Notes: generated by a model not told the origin, from the sequence alone. Positions 18,251-26,403 are shown, counted from the first letter of the stretch. The stretch is DNA of 64,000 nt from CANDOC01 sp965261725 (GCA_965261725.1 CBDHDU010000023.1:1-64000), one strand, 5' to 3'. Numbers and translations: made by a program.

Positions 18251-18259
18251 ATATTTTAT
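18251..18259. repeat. target-site duplication of the IS4-family element (left copy)
   Basis: ATATTTTAT immediately precedes the left inverted repeat; the identical 9 bp follow the right end at 19543-19551. Confidence 0.9.
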
Positions 18260-19542
18260 CACTACTGTCCGGTTAAAAATCCGGGGGGAGAACTGGAGTG
18301 CCTGTCTCTGTTGATCTGCGGTAAAATAGCGGCTGTCGAGACAGCTATTTCACAAAACAAAAAAGACAGGCATGAAGCATCATAACAGCGTTTTCCAACA
18401 GTTACTCAAAACAATCCCACGCCATCAGTTTCAGAAGGTCGTTGATCGCCACAACGGGGATCATCGAATCAGGACTCTGTCATGCTGGACTCAGCTCGTT
18501 GCCATGATGTTTGCTCAACTGGCCAGCCGGGTTTCCATTCGGGATCTGGTTGAGAATTTTAATACCTGCCACAACCACCATTACCATTTGGGTGTCTCTC
18601 GCATAAAGCGTTCTTCATTGTCAGATGCCAACAGCACTCGGGCGGCCAGCATTTTCTCAGAAACCTTTTTCTTTCTACTGCAAAAGGTCAGAAGCCATCT
18701 GCCTCGGGGAGCGGCCAGTGATATGGTACGCCTGATTGATTCCACGACCATTGACTTAAATTTGAACCAGTTTGAGTGGGCGCATTTCCGAAAAACTAAA
18801 GGCGGCATAAAGCTTCATACGGTGTACGACCCGAAGGCCGATACGCCAACTTTTTTCGAACTGACCACCGCCAAGAAAAATGACTGTAAAGCGGCTCAGA
18901 ACCTTCCCATCATGGCAGGTGTCACCTATGTTTTTGACCGAGCGTACGACGACTATAGCTGGTATCACGAAATGACCTGTCAGGGCACGCTGTTTGTGGG
19001 CAGGATGAAAACCTCAGCAGTCTACGAAGTCGTTGAATGCCGTGAAACGACAGAAGACTACATCCTGGAAGACCAAATCATCAGACTCTCTTCTGACAAA
19101 GGTAGAAAGGACTGTCCAACTGATCTCAGGCGGGTCAAGATCTGTCGGGAAGAAGATGGCAAAGTACTGGTTTTTATCAGCAACGACCTGAAGAGAAGTG
19201 CTGCAGAGATTGCCGCCTTGTATAAATCCCGCTGGCAGATCGAACTGTTCTTCAAGTGGATTAAGCAGAACCTGAAGGTCAAGCGGTTCCTTGGGCGCAG
19301 TGAAAATGCTGTAAAAATACAGGTGCTCACAGCAATGATTGCTTACCTCCTGCTGCGTCTGGCTCAGATCACAACACCCTGCAAACTGTCGTTACAGCAA
19401 ATAGCCCGAAGAATCAGTCTGAACCTGACCCGCCGTTGCTCTTTGTTGGAATTATTCAGTGATCCGCCGGATAGCATTGAAGTCAATTTACTCCAAAATC
19501 AGGGGAGTCTGGAGCTGGCTTATGCTTAACCGGACAGTAGTG
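18260..19542 (+). mobile_element. intact IS4-family insertion sequence
   Basis: A 1283-bp element bounded by 17-bp perfect inverted repeats (CACTACTGTCCGGTTAA at the left, its reverse complement at the right) and 9-bp direct duplications. It contains one full-length transposase gene. It sits in the intergenic space behind the tetR promoter and breaks no recognisable gene. Perfect ends and duplication indicate a recent insertion. Confidence 0.95.
18372..19529 (+). CDS. IS4-family transposase
   Basis: A 385-residue DDE transposase. The catalytic residues lie in RLIDSTTIDLN, VFDRAYDDYSW and the YREK signature YKSRWQIELFFKWIK (Y-2-R-3-E-6-K spacing exact). The N-terminal region (HQFQKVVDRHNGDHRIRTLSCWTQ) is the DUF4372-type domain of this subgroup. 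The frame is unbroken and the stop lies within the right end, so the element is probably active. Confidence 0.95.
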   Translation: MKHHNSVFQQLLKTIPRHQFQKVVDRHNGDHRIRTLSCWTQLVAMMFAQLASRVSIRDLVENFNTCHNHHYHLGVSRIKRSSLSDANSTRAASIFSETFFFLLQKVRSHLPRGAASDMVRLIDSTTIDLNLNQFEWAHFRKTKGGIKLHTVYDPKADTPTFFELTTAKKNDCKAAQNLPIMAGVTYVFDRAYDDYSWYHEMTCQGTLFVGRMKTSAVYEVVECRETTEDYILEDQIIRLSSDKGRKDCPTDLRRVKICREEDGKVLVFISNDLKRSAAEIAALYKSRWQIELFFKWIKQNLKVKRFLGRSENAVKIQVLTAMIAYLLLRLAQITTPCKLSLQQIARRISLNLTRRCSLLELFSDPPDSIEVNLLQNQGSLELAYA

Positions 19543-19551
19543 ATATTTTAT
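19543..19551. repeat. target-site duplication of the IS4-family element (right copy)
   Basis: ATATTTTAT, identical to the copy at 18251-18259. Confidence 0.9.
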
Positions 19552-19691
19552 AGTGAAATTTACGGTATAGCATAGTAAATACTGTCATGTGGTTGTCCTG
19601 TCGGTGATACAGGGCGTTTAATCAGTCACTGACTGACAGAAGAACGGGAGTTTCTATAGTTAAGCGACTGTTGATTCCGGAATTTTTTATA

Positions 19692-20018
19692 ATGTTGTTA
19701 ATGTATCAAAAACTATATTATTGGTTTTTAAAAACTACTTTTCTTTCGTGTGTTCTGGTTTGCCTATCATTTGAGGCTTTTGCTGTTACATATGATTTTA
19801 TTGTTATCGGAGCCGGCAGTGCCGGTGCGGTAGTGGCCAGCCGACTTTCAGAAGATAGCTCCAAAACTGTTTTGCTGATAGAAGCCGGTGATAACCCTCC
19901 CGGAGAGTCAAAAATACCAGCGGCCGTTATGAATATGCAGCGAACGGTCTGTGATTGGTCGTGCGAAACCACCCCCCCAAGCCTATGCCTGTCAAGCGTT
20001 TGTTACCAACAGCCCCTA
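19692..20018 (+). pseudogene. GMC oxidoreductase, N-terminal fragment
   Basis: The first roughly 105 codons of a secreted GMC-family FAD oxidoreductase. A signal peptide (YWFLKTTFLSCVLVCLSFEAFA) precedes the dinucleotide-binding motif IVIGAGSAGAVVASRLSED and LLIEAGDNPPGES. A run of seven C at about 19972-19978 shifts the frame. Dropping one C restores CETTPQAYACQAF, which fits the family pattern TxPQxxAC. The gene then ends abruptly at an IS21-type end near 20020. Its C-terminal end survives 6.2 kb away at 26224-26403; the central part, about 400 residues, is gone. Confidence 0.8.
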
Positions 20019-20100
20019 ATGTCCTAAAAATAGCAGTTTGAGATGTCCTCCCGACGAATCCCGCCGATGCCTGTAGTGACGAAACCGCAGGGACAGGCGA

Positions 20101-20509
20101 ATGATCAGCCGAGAGGACTGGTTCATGATACGTGATTTACGCAGCCGTGGCTGCTATATCAAGGACATTGCCAACAAACTCAATGTTTGCAGCAAAACCA
20201 TCAGCCGTGCTTTGAAGCGCCAGGGGCCTCCGCCCAAACGCAAAGCCGGGGTCAGAGTCTCCAAACTGGATGGCTATAAAGCCCGGGTTGATGAGCTGCT
20301 GGCCGATGATATCTGGAATGCCGAGGTGATCTTCGACATCATCCGCAATGAGGGCTATACCGGAAGCCGCACCCTGCTGCGAGGTTACATCCACCCTAAA
20401 CGCACATTGCGTGAGCCTCTGGCCACGACGCGCTTCGAAACAGCGCCGGGCCACCAACTCCAGCACGACTGGGGTGAAGTCAATGTTGAAATCGAAGGTC
20501 GGCTGACCC
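20101..20509 (+). pseudogene. istA: IS21 transposase istA, 5' part
   Basis: The N-terminal 136 codons of an IstA-type transposase. They hold a helix-turn-helix (LRSRGCYIKDIANKLNVCSKTISRALKRQ) and the first catalytic Asp in HQLQHDWGEV. The reading frame is cut at GRLTR by the IS66-family element. Removing that element and one copy of its 8-bp duplication joins it in frame to 25952 onward, giving GRLTRIYFSVNTLGYSRRFF, which is the normal family sequence. Confidence 0.85.
20502..20509. repeat. target-site duplication of the outer IS66-family element (left copy)
   Basis: GCTGACCC, repeated exactly at 25944-25951. An 8-bp duplication is the hallmark of IS66-family insertion. Confidence 0.9.
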
Positions 20510-20517
20510 GTAATTAC

Positions 20518-20985
20518 TCAAAAACTGCTGCAAAGCCCGCAAGGCAAAGTACGTGCCGTTTTTTCAATCAAGCTTGCCAGCCTCGGAAACAACCCGCTGC
20601 CTGTTAATCTGTCTGTCAGATAATCCCAAAACGAGAGACCATACAGGCGACACGTTTTCTTCAGGCTGGCAAAGGTGTCGCGACATTGCCGCCCTGCATC
20701 GCTTCGCGTACCACCACTGATTTTTCGTCGCTTGGCGTATTCCCGTATCTGGCTTTCGCTCAGGTTGTTATGCAATGGCAAGTTCGGGTCTTTCAGTACA
20801 AGCAACAGCTCTTCTTTGATCAGTGCCAGACCTGACAGGGCTTCCTGCAGTGGTTCACAGCATGTTCGGGTCTGGACAAGCATATGAAAGCCCAACCATA
20901 CCTTCAGTGCTTTCTCGGCATCGGGCTCAGCCTTGACGCATAGGAATTTCAAAAAATCATTATTCCAGTCATTCCTGCAATCTTT
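20518..20985 (-). pseudogene. outer IS66 transposase, C-terminal fragment
   Basis: The last 150 or so codons of an IS66-type transposase, ending 8 bp from the left end of the element. The catalytic Glu region is LPLHNNLSESQIREYAKRR, followed by KISGGTRSDAGRQCRDTFASLKKTC and SFWDYLTDR. The open frame begins with DWNNDFLKFLCVK; the boundary with the IS91 block is near 20985. Confidence 0.8.
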
Positions 20986-21127
20986 GGTTTTTCATCCTGC
21001 CAGCGTCCAATCATCTGGAATCATCTGGCTCTGGACGTTGTGTTTATCTGTTTGATACCCCCCAAATCCCATTGATTTGCCCGATATCGCCCTGAAATCC
21101 GGATTTCAGACGGATTGAGGGCGTGAA

Positions 21128-22229
21128 CTATGCGATGGGTTTCGCAAGCGCAAGCTGTTGGTGGTGTTTGTACAGCTCGCGCTGCGGCTTGCCGCGGGTA
21201 ATGCCGGTAAAGATCATCTGAGCCTGACAGAGGATGCACTGCAGCGGATCGAGCCCAAAGGTCTGTTTCAGTAACGCCGGAAAGGTGATTTTCAGGGCGT
21301 TTCGTTCGGGCTGATTGAGCAGGTTGTAGACGGTGGGCAGCAATGTAGCCCTTACCCGACAGGCCAGAAAACCATAATACCGGATCATTCGGAAACCTTT
21401 GTCGGGAATATGCTGTGTCAGTCGTTCTATAAATTCTTCCCCTTCACAGGTTTCATGGCGGCGGGTTTTGGTGCGGTGATCCAGATACTCATACACAACG
21501 GTATCACCGCCATAGTGTTTCAGGCGCGACATGGCCAGCGGTGGTCGTTTGATATAGCGCCCCAGGTAGCTGATGGTGCGGTGGGGGCTTTTGGTGGCTT
21601 TGGCAAAATGGACGATCCAGTCCTTTTGGTATTGCTCATCGAGGAAATCATTGAAGCCGGAAAGGTCATGACAGCTGTCTTTCAGCTCGGAAGGCAGATC
21701 CAGCTCGCCACGTTTAAACGCTTCCCTGAGCAGGTTGATCACGCCGTAACGCCACGCGGGCATGATGGCGTTTTTGGTGAAGTAGACTGACGTCCATTGC
21801 TGGTTTCCGTCGTATAATCCGCCACGGGTCACAGAGAGGTGAATATGAACATTCCAGTTCACCCAGTAAGGTGCGGTTGATTCTGAACAGCTCCCAGAGT
21901 GCATCAGGCATCGTAAAGGTGATGTGTTGCCACTCAGTATCCGGCAACAGCGCTTTCTGGTCAGCAATCCACTGATCGGTCAGTTTTTTGCCGCAGGTAT
22001 TGCACAACCGGGCTTTACAGCCAAAGCAGATCTTTTTGGTGTGAGAGCATTCATGGTTGCTGCATACAAAGCTGGCATACCCCATGATCACCCGCCCGCA
22101 GGCCAGTACTTTGCTGATCGCATCAACCACAGCAGGGCGTATCGTATCGGCGTTGCGCTGGTAATAACGCCACCATAACTGATCGCGTAGCAGTAATTGT
22201 TTTAGTTTGGACGGCGGTCGGCTGGTCAT
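21128..22229 (-). pseudogene. IS91-family (Y2/HUH-type) transposase, internally deleted
   Basis: The N-terminal part has the zinc-ribbon region (CSNHECSHTKKICFGCKARLCNTCG) and DTEWQHITFTMPDALWELF. The C-terminal part has the HUH motif in WNVHIHLSVTRGG and the tyrosine region HRTISYLGRYIKRPPL. The two parts are in different frames and join directly at about 21868 (NRTLL then WNVHIH), whereas intact relatives have some 30-40 residues between them. The element is therefore dead in this copy. Confidence 0.85.
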
Positions 22230-22304
22230 ACGGCCTCATCAATACAGTCGCACGGATGATAACGAATGCAGCCGGTGAAGGGGATGGCATCCTGAGGTTG
22301 TTTT

Positions 22305-23441
22305 TCAGTCGTCCTCCTCTGCCAGTCTTTTGCGTTTACGGTGTTTTCTGAATTTGTGAGTGGCCAGCGCCTGAGCACTGTTGAGGGTCACCGGGGGCTG
22401 ACACTGGGTACAGGTGCGTTCCCCGCTGTGGTGACTTTGGTTGTGAGAGGCCAGCGCCTGAGCACTGTTGAGGGTCACCGGGGGCTGACACCGGGTACAG
22501 GTGCGTTCCCCGCTGTGGTGACGGCGGTTGTGAGTGGCCAGCGCCTTCACACTGTTGAGGGTCACCGGGGGCTGACACCGGGTACAGGTGCGTTCCCCGC
22601 TGTGGTGACTGCGGTTGTGATCGGCCAGCGCCTGAGCACTGTTGAGGGTCACCGGGGGCTGACACCGGGTACAGGTGCGTTCCCCGCTGTGGTGACTTTT
22701 GTTGTGAGTGGCCAGCGCCTTCGCACTGTTGAGGGTCACCGGGGGCTGACACCGGGTACAGGTGCGTTCCCCGCTGTGGTGACGGCGGTTGTGATTGGCC
22801 AGCGCCTTCGCACTGTTGAGGGTCACCGGGGGCTGGCACAGGGTACAGGTGCGTTCCCCGCTGTGGTGACTTTGGTTGTGATTGGCCAGCGCCTTCGTAC
22901 TGTTGAGGGTCACCGGGGGCTGACACCGGGTACAGGTGCGTTCCCCGCTGTGGTGACTTTTGTTGTGATCGGCCAGCGCCTGAGCACTGTTGAGGGTCAC
23001 CGGGGGCTGACACCGGGTACAGGTGCGTTCCCCGCTGTGGGAGGCCCTTATATGGCTAGCTAATGATGCAGCTGTTTTGTAATACTTTTGGCACAGGGAA
23101 CACTGAAAAGGTTTCTCGCCGGATTCAACCGTTTGAAAAACTGAAGGTGAAGGCGGATCTTGAGGTGATACTGTGAATTCGGTATCCGAACTGTTTGTTT
23201 CTTTTTCATCGTCGTCTGGCGGTTCTTGTTTAATGCAAGATGCACATTGTTTTAGCCATTGATCAATTTCAGGCAACACAGGAAAGTCATCAGTCACCTT
23301 TACAATTACAACCTCCGAATTGTCATCGAGTCGTATTTTCTTGATTTGTGGTTGGGATGATCCGGGTTCTGAACTATTGTCTGCTTCATTTTCACCGGCC
23401 CCGGATGAAGGAATAAAAGCGCTTGCAAACAAAGCTATCAA
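22305..23441 (-). CDS. C2H2 zinc-finger tandem-repeat protein, eukaryote-like
   Basis: 378 residues from a TTG start. An acidic, Ser/Pro/Glu-rich N-terminal region (15-108) is followed by a textbook finger with the canonical linker, GEKPFQCSLC (C114, C117, H130, H135; C-2-C-12-H-4-H). Eight 29-residue repeats follow (136-367), nearly identical at the DNA level, each SGERTCTRCQPPVTLNSAQ then LADHNKSHH (C-2-C-14-H-3-H). SGERTC mimics the TGEKP linker. The tail RKHRKRKRLAEEDD resembles a nuclear localisation signal. Bacterial fingers of the Ros type do not form such arrays, so an animal-type origin or a host-directed nucleic-acid binder is likely (inference). No ribosome site precedes the start. 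Confidence 0.75.
   Translation of the reverse strand: MIALFASAFIPSSGAGENEADNSSEPGSSQPQIKKIRLDDNSEVVIVKVTDDFPVLPEIDQWLKQCASCIKQEPPDDDEKETNSSDTEFTVSPQDPPSPSVFQTVESGEKPFQCSLCQKYYKTAASLASHIRASHSGERTCTRCQPPVTLNSAQALADHNKSHHSGERTCTRCQPPVTLNSTKALANHNQSHHSGERTCTLCQPPVTLNSAKALANHNRRHHSGERTCTRCQPPVTLNSAKALATHNKSHHSGERTCTRCQPPVTLNSAQALADHNRSHHSGERTCTRCQPPVTLNSVKALATHNRRHHSGERTCTRCQPPVTLNSAQALASHNQSHHSGERTCTQCQPPVTLNSAQALATHKFRKHRKRKRLAEEDD
22341..23036 (-). repeat. eight 87-bp tandem repeats encoding zinc fingers
   Basis: The period is exactly 87 bp (29 codons) with few differences between units, mostly at codons for AQ/AK/TK/VK, ADH/ANH/ATH and KS/QS/RR/RS. Low divergence implies recent expansion or ongoing unequal exchange, so copy number may vary between strains. 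Confidence 0.95.
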
Positions 23442-23464
23442 GCTTGAAAGGAAGGCACTTTTTA

Positions 23465-23474
23465 TTTTTTTTTT
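23465..23474 (-). promoter_or_regulatory. A10 slippery tract ahead of the zinc-finger gene
   Basis: On the minus strand an ATG-started frame (ATG at 23545, again at 23506) reads SQVARQRHMTFFSIQRNW then SKKK and stops at TAA right after ten A. Reading one extra A there enters the zinc-finger frame as KKKIKSAFLSSLIALFASAF, a plausible signal peptide. Transcript slippage or a -1 frameshift could thus supply the normal start that the gene lacks. Confidence 0.35.
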
Positions 23475-23609
23475 GACCAGTTTCTTTGAATGGAGAAGAA
23501 AGTCATATGACGCTGACGGGCTACCTGAGAAAGAGCTTTTATCATAGGTCAGACAATAGGTTTGAGCCTGACGTTTAGTGCAATCAAAAAGTTGCCGCGC
23601 AGCGGCCTA

Positions 23610-23768
23610 CGTTCTCCTGCTGAAATAGAAATCCCAATGTCCCATAGCCAGTCCAGCAACTCAGGTTGGGTAACAGAGCAACCATGGTGTTGGTACAGGA
23701 CATAAGCTTGCAGTACGGGTCCATAATGATGCCCATGGAGATCGACTGGCGGTTTAGCGGTAATGGTT
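23610..23768 (-). pseudogene. outer IS66 transposase, middle fragment
   Basis: About 53 codons reading PPVDLHGHHYGPVLQAYVL and LLDWLWDIGISISAGE, the segment before the first catalytic Asp of IS66-type transposases. It joins in frame to 25379-25928 once the inner element and one duplication are removed (QWITPDRKTITAKPPVDLH). It breaks off after ISAGE at the IS91 block. Confidence 0.8.
23761..23768. repeat. target-site duplication of the inner IS66-family element (left copy)
   Basis: TAATGGTT, repeated exactly at 25379-25386. Confidence 0.9.
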
Positions 23769-25378
23769 GTAACTATTCAGCACCCAGCAAAGAGTGACCG
23801 CAGTAATTCTTCATGGCTATAAGCAGGGCTTCAAAAACATTCTGCCCCTGCTTTCTCGCAGATGAAACATAACTTCGTATTCGGCAATACCATTTCGCCC
23901 CTTCCTCGCTTCTGATGCAGCCCGATATTTTTTGCTTCACCTTGCCATTTCTGATGTCTTGCTCGCTGCCATTATTGTCGAAGGGGATGTTGAGGTCGGT
24001 CATGAACCTCAAAGTTTCGTCCTTGTACTCCACCAACCGCTTAAACAAGTTGAACGCTTTCGTATTCTTGACTTTGTCACGCCCCAACCGTTGCCGTACT
24101 CGTTCCATATAGTCGGCTTCTTCCGCTTGCGCCCTTTTTGCTGTTCGCTCGAACAGTGAAGAGATACGCTGGCGGATGGATTCCGGCATCGCCTTCATTC
24201 CCAGCTTTCTAAAACCATTGCTGAGGTGACAGGCCAGTCTCAGCAGCCGCTGAAGACGAGCCGCAAGATAGTTGCAGTCGCGATCAACGACACCCTGTAA
24301 CTCCCTCAGGTGGTGGGCATTGCAGAGTACATGAGCCGCAGCATAGCGGAAGTAAACCTTGTAGTGGTCATGAACCAGTATCCCGGCAAAGGTCAGCAAA
24401 ATACCCATCGTCTCTATGGCGGAATGTCCTTTACTCAAGTCCAGATGATAGTACGTCCACTTGTCAGTACGCAGGACATGCATCCACCACAGCGCTCCGG
24501 CTACTCTCATGCCTGTTTCATCAGCGCCTGCAATGGGTTCAACCTTAAGGGCGTCACTAATTGCCTGCTCAGTGCTGGCTAACCGGTCATAAGCATTGCT
24601 CTGGAAGGTGCAGATGGAACCCGGACTGACTTCCAATCCGAAAATATCCATGAAGAACTGGGAGGCACGCTTGCAAGGTATAAGTTGATACTGACAAAGA
24701 TACACGGCCAGCGCCTGAGTCACCGGTCCATACTGCACGTGAGCATCAACTCCTTCAGGGAAACGGGCTTGTGTCATGTGACCGCAGCGGCACTCTTTGA
24801 TTTCGGCCACATGGGCTGTCACTTCAAAGTGACCAAAACGACCCGGTTCAAATACTTGCCTTTCAACCAACTTGGCAATGTTTGCAGAGTGCAGGGACTG
24901 ATGGCACTTCTCACAGTCTATAACCGGGTGATATTGGGTGCGGTCAGTGTCAGCGACTTGCTGAAGCGTTGAACCTTTGTGACCTTTCTGACCGCCGGGC
25001 TTTCGACCAGACCTCTGTCGTAAGCTTTTTGGGTTAGGTTTGTCGTCTTGTGGCTCACCCTCCACCGTGGCAGATGAGTCTTTCTGTTTGGCAGCAGGCT
25101 TTGCATAACCGTCTGTAGAGGGAGGCTTACTGCTGTTCCGGCTGTTGATGTTGAGTCTGTCCGCGAGTTCCTTATTTTCTGTTTCCAGTTTTGCTACCTG
25201 ATCGCCCAGGCCACCGATCTGCTCTTGCTGATCATTTACGATAGCAAGGAGGGTGACGATAATCTGAAACTCGGGATCAAGTTGACTCATAACAAGCGTT
25301 GGTCAGAGAAGAACTGTATTTGAAAATGACACAAAATCACGAAAATACCAGCTTATTGTGAGGGTGCTGAATAGTTAC
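23769..25378 (-). mobile_element. inner, intact IS66-family insertion sequence
   Basis: A 1610-bp element with 17-bp perfect inverted ends (GTAACTATTCAGCACCC) and an 8-bp target duplication. It carries only the large transposase gene (tnpC type); the small tnpA/tnpB genes of classical IS66 members are absent, as in the single-gene subgroup. Perfect ends and an unbroken gene make it the youngest layer of the nest. Confidence 0.95.
23773..25290 (-). CDS. IS66-family transposase (TnpC type)
   Basis: 505 residues. An N-terminal coiled coil (QEQIGGLGDQVAKLETENKE) is followed by a Lys/Pro-rich linker (RSGRKPGGQKGHKGS), a zinc-binding region (CEKCHQ, ECRCGHM) and the catalytic core: GADETGMRV, LVHDHYKVYF with NAHHLRELQG, and the Glu in FDNNGSEQDIRN. 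The stop codon overlaps the left inverted end. The frame is intact. Confidence 0.95.
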   Translation of the reverse strand: MSQLDPEFQIIVTLLAIVNDQQEQIGGLGDQVAKLETENKELADRLNINSRNSSKPPSTDGYAKPAAKQKDSSATVEGEPQDDKPNPKSLRQRSGRKPGGQKGHKGSTLQQVADTDRTQYHPVIDCEKCHQSLHSANIAKLVERQVFEPGRFGHFEVTAHVAEIKECRCGHMTQARFPEGVDAHVQYGPVTQALAVYLCQYQLIPCKRASQFFMDIFGLEVSPGSICTFQSNAYDRLASTEQAISDALKVEPIAGADETGMRVAGALWWMHVLRTDKWTYYHLDLSKGHSAIETMGILLTFAGILVHDHYKVYFRYAAAHVLCNAHHLRELQGVVDRDCNYLAARLQRLLRLACHLSNGFRKLGMKAMPESIRQRISSLFERTAKRAQAEEADYMERVRQRLGRDKVKNTKAFNLFKRLVEYKDETLRFMTDLNIPFDNNGSEQDIRNGKVKQKISGCIRSEEGAKWYCRIRSYVSSARKQGQNVFEALLIAMKNYCGHSLLGAE

Positions 25379-25386
25379 TAATGGTT
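25379..25386. repeat. target-site duplication of the inner IS66-family element (right copy)
   Basis: TAATGGTT, identical to 23761-23768. Confidence 0.9.
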
Positions 25387-25928
25387 TTCCTGTCGGGGGT
25401 TATCCATTGTTCCAGCTGATACTCGATACTGGACGTATTGATTGTCAGTTCCTGTACATGAAAGGGTGTGTATCCATTCCAGGTGGATCCGGGTGGAACC
25501 CCTGTGACTTCAATAGTGACTGACTTTTCAGGTGCCGGTTTTGAGGGTTGTTTGCGTTGTTTCCGGGTTTTCTCATCGGGCTTGTTGACCTGACGCGTTA
25601 ACGTAGCATCAGGTTCAGCCGTATCGTTGTCCTCAACTGCTGACTGCTCATTGCCTTCAGAGCTCTCGGCAGCATCATCATGAGGCGCGGTGTTGGGCTG
25701 GATGTCCGGTTTTGCTGGCAGTTTTTTCAAACGACGAATTTCAGCCTCAAGCACTTCAACCTGCCTTTGCAACTGAACAATCTGTTCCTGCTGCTGGGCA
25801 ATCTGCTCCTGCTGTTGGGTGATAAATTCCAGTAGCTTCTCAGGTAGAGCCAGTTGCTGTTCATCATGAGCAAAAAAAGTCATAAGAAGAAGATAGCCGA
25901 TTGAACCGAGTTGTTCCTTATCCAGCAC
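25379..25928 (-). pseudogene. outer IS66 transposase, N-terminal fragment
   Basis: 183 codons from a GTG 16 bp inside the right end of the element; an ATG at MTFFAHDEQQ is an alternative start. It shows the leucine-zipper-like helix (LLEFITQQQEQIAQQQEQIV), then EAEIRRLKKLPAKP and a charged linker, all typical of the N-terminal part of IS66 transposases. It is cut at PDRKTI by the inner element. Confidence 0.8.
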
Positions 25929-25943
25929 TTATTGAGTAATTAC

Positions 25944-25951
25944 GCTGACCC
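25944..25951. repeat. target-site duplication of the outer IS66-family element (right copy)
   Basis: GCTGACCC, identical to 20502-20509. Confidence 0.9.
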
Positions 25952-26223
25952 GGATTTACTTCTCCGTTAATACATTGGGTTACTCCCGTCGTTTCTTCGC
26001 CTGGGCTGCGATTAAAAATGATGCTGAGCATACGTATGAAAGCCTGATACGCAGCTTTGAGTGGTTCGGCGGCGTAACACAGCAAGTCCTGGTTGATAAT
26101 CAGAAAGCAGCTGTTATCAGTCACCCGGCAAATGGTCAGGTTCGGTTTAATGAAGGCTTTCTGATGCTGGCTGAACACTATGGTTTTACACCCAAAGCCT
26201 GTAAGCCATACCGGGCCAGAACC
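25952..26223 (+). pseudogene. istA: IS21 transposase istA, middle part
   Basis: About 90 codons continuing the istA reading frame: TLGYSRRFFAWAAIKNDAE, then the second catalytic Asp region QVLVDNQKAAV and HYGFTPKACKPYRART. The sequence then passes in frame into the GMC oxidoreductase C-terminus, so the catalytic Glu region and istB are deleted. Confidence 0.85.
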
Positions 26224-26403
26224 GTTGTTGACCCTGAACTGAAAGTTATCGGGGTAGTGAACCTCAGAGTTGCTGACTGTTCAATTATCCCGTCACCTGT
26301 CTCTGCTCATACGAATAGCGTAGCAGTGATGATTGGTGAAAAAGCAGCGGATCTGATTGCCAGAGAGCATAATATGAGCATTACTCAAACGCTGAGCCTG
26401 TAA
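26224..26403 (+). pseudogene. GMC oxidoreductase, C-terminal fragment
   Basis: 59 codons reading VVDPELKVIGVVNLRVADCS and PVSAHTNSVAVMIGEKAADLI, the signature C-terminal segment of GMC oxidoreductases. It includes the catalytic-site HTN asparagine and the FAD-contacting GEKAAD helix. It is the other end of the gene that begins at 19692. Confidence 0.85.

Larger units (their letters stand above)
20986..23605 (-). mobile_element. IS91-family block carrying the zinc-finger gene
   Basis: This segment replaces the middle of the outer IS66 transposase. It holds a degenerate IS91-type transposase (21128-22229) and, on its 5' side, a C2H2 zinc-finger repeat gene (22305-23441). At the 23605 border the IS66 gene stops right after GAAC, the tetranucleotide used as a target by IS91 elements, and no duplication is seen. 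A GCCGC-TGC-GCGGC hairpin adjoins the border. Exact ends are inferred. Confidence 0.5.
20510..25943 (-). mobile_element. outer IS66-family element, itself interrupted twice
   Basis: The ends are GTAATTACTCAA at the left and TTGAGTAATTAC at the right (12 bp perfect, weaker match beyond). The GTAA terminus is typical of IS66. The single transposase gene reads on the minus strand from 25928 to 20518 but is in three pieces: 25379-25928, about 23610-23768 and 20518-20985. The first gap is a second IS66-family element. The second is an IS91 plus zinc-finger gene block that replaced roughly 120 codons. Confidence 0.85.
20020..26223 (+). mobile_element. remnant IS21-family element, host of nested insertions
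   Basis: The left end is near 20020 (TGTCCTAAAA, with a second TGTCCTC copy 24 bp on, like the repeated subterminal motifs of IS21). It is split at 20510-25943 by an IS66-family element. At the right it is fused directly to the GMC oxidoreductase C-terminus at about 26223, so the rest of istA, all of istB and the right end were deleted together with the middle of the GMC gene. Confidence 0.7.

Noticed and set aside
22341..23036. Possible CRISPR array
   Set aside because: The units abut with no variable spacers and encode protein; there are no cas genes.
22336..23063. Long open frames on both strands across the 87-bp repeat array (about 225-240 codons each)
   Set aside because: The repeat period is a multiple of three and one unit lacks stops in these frames, so they stay open by chance. 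Their products are Pro/Gly/Val-rich low-complexity strings; only the zinc-finger frame makes sense.
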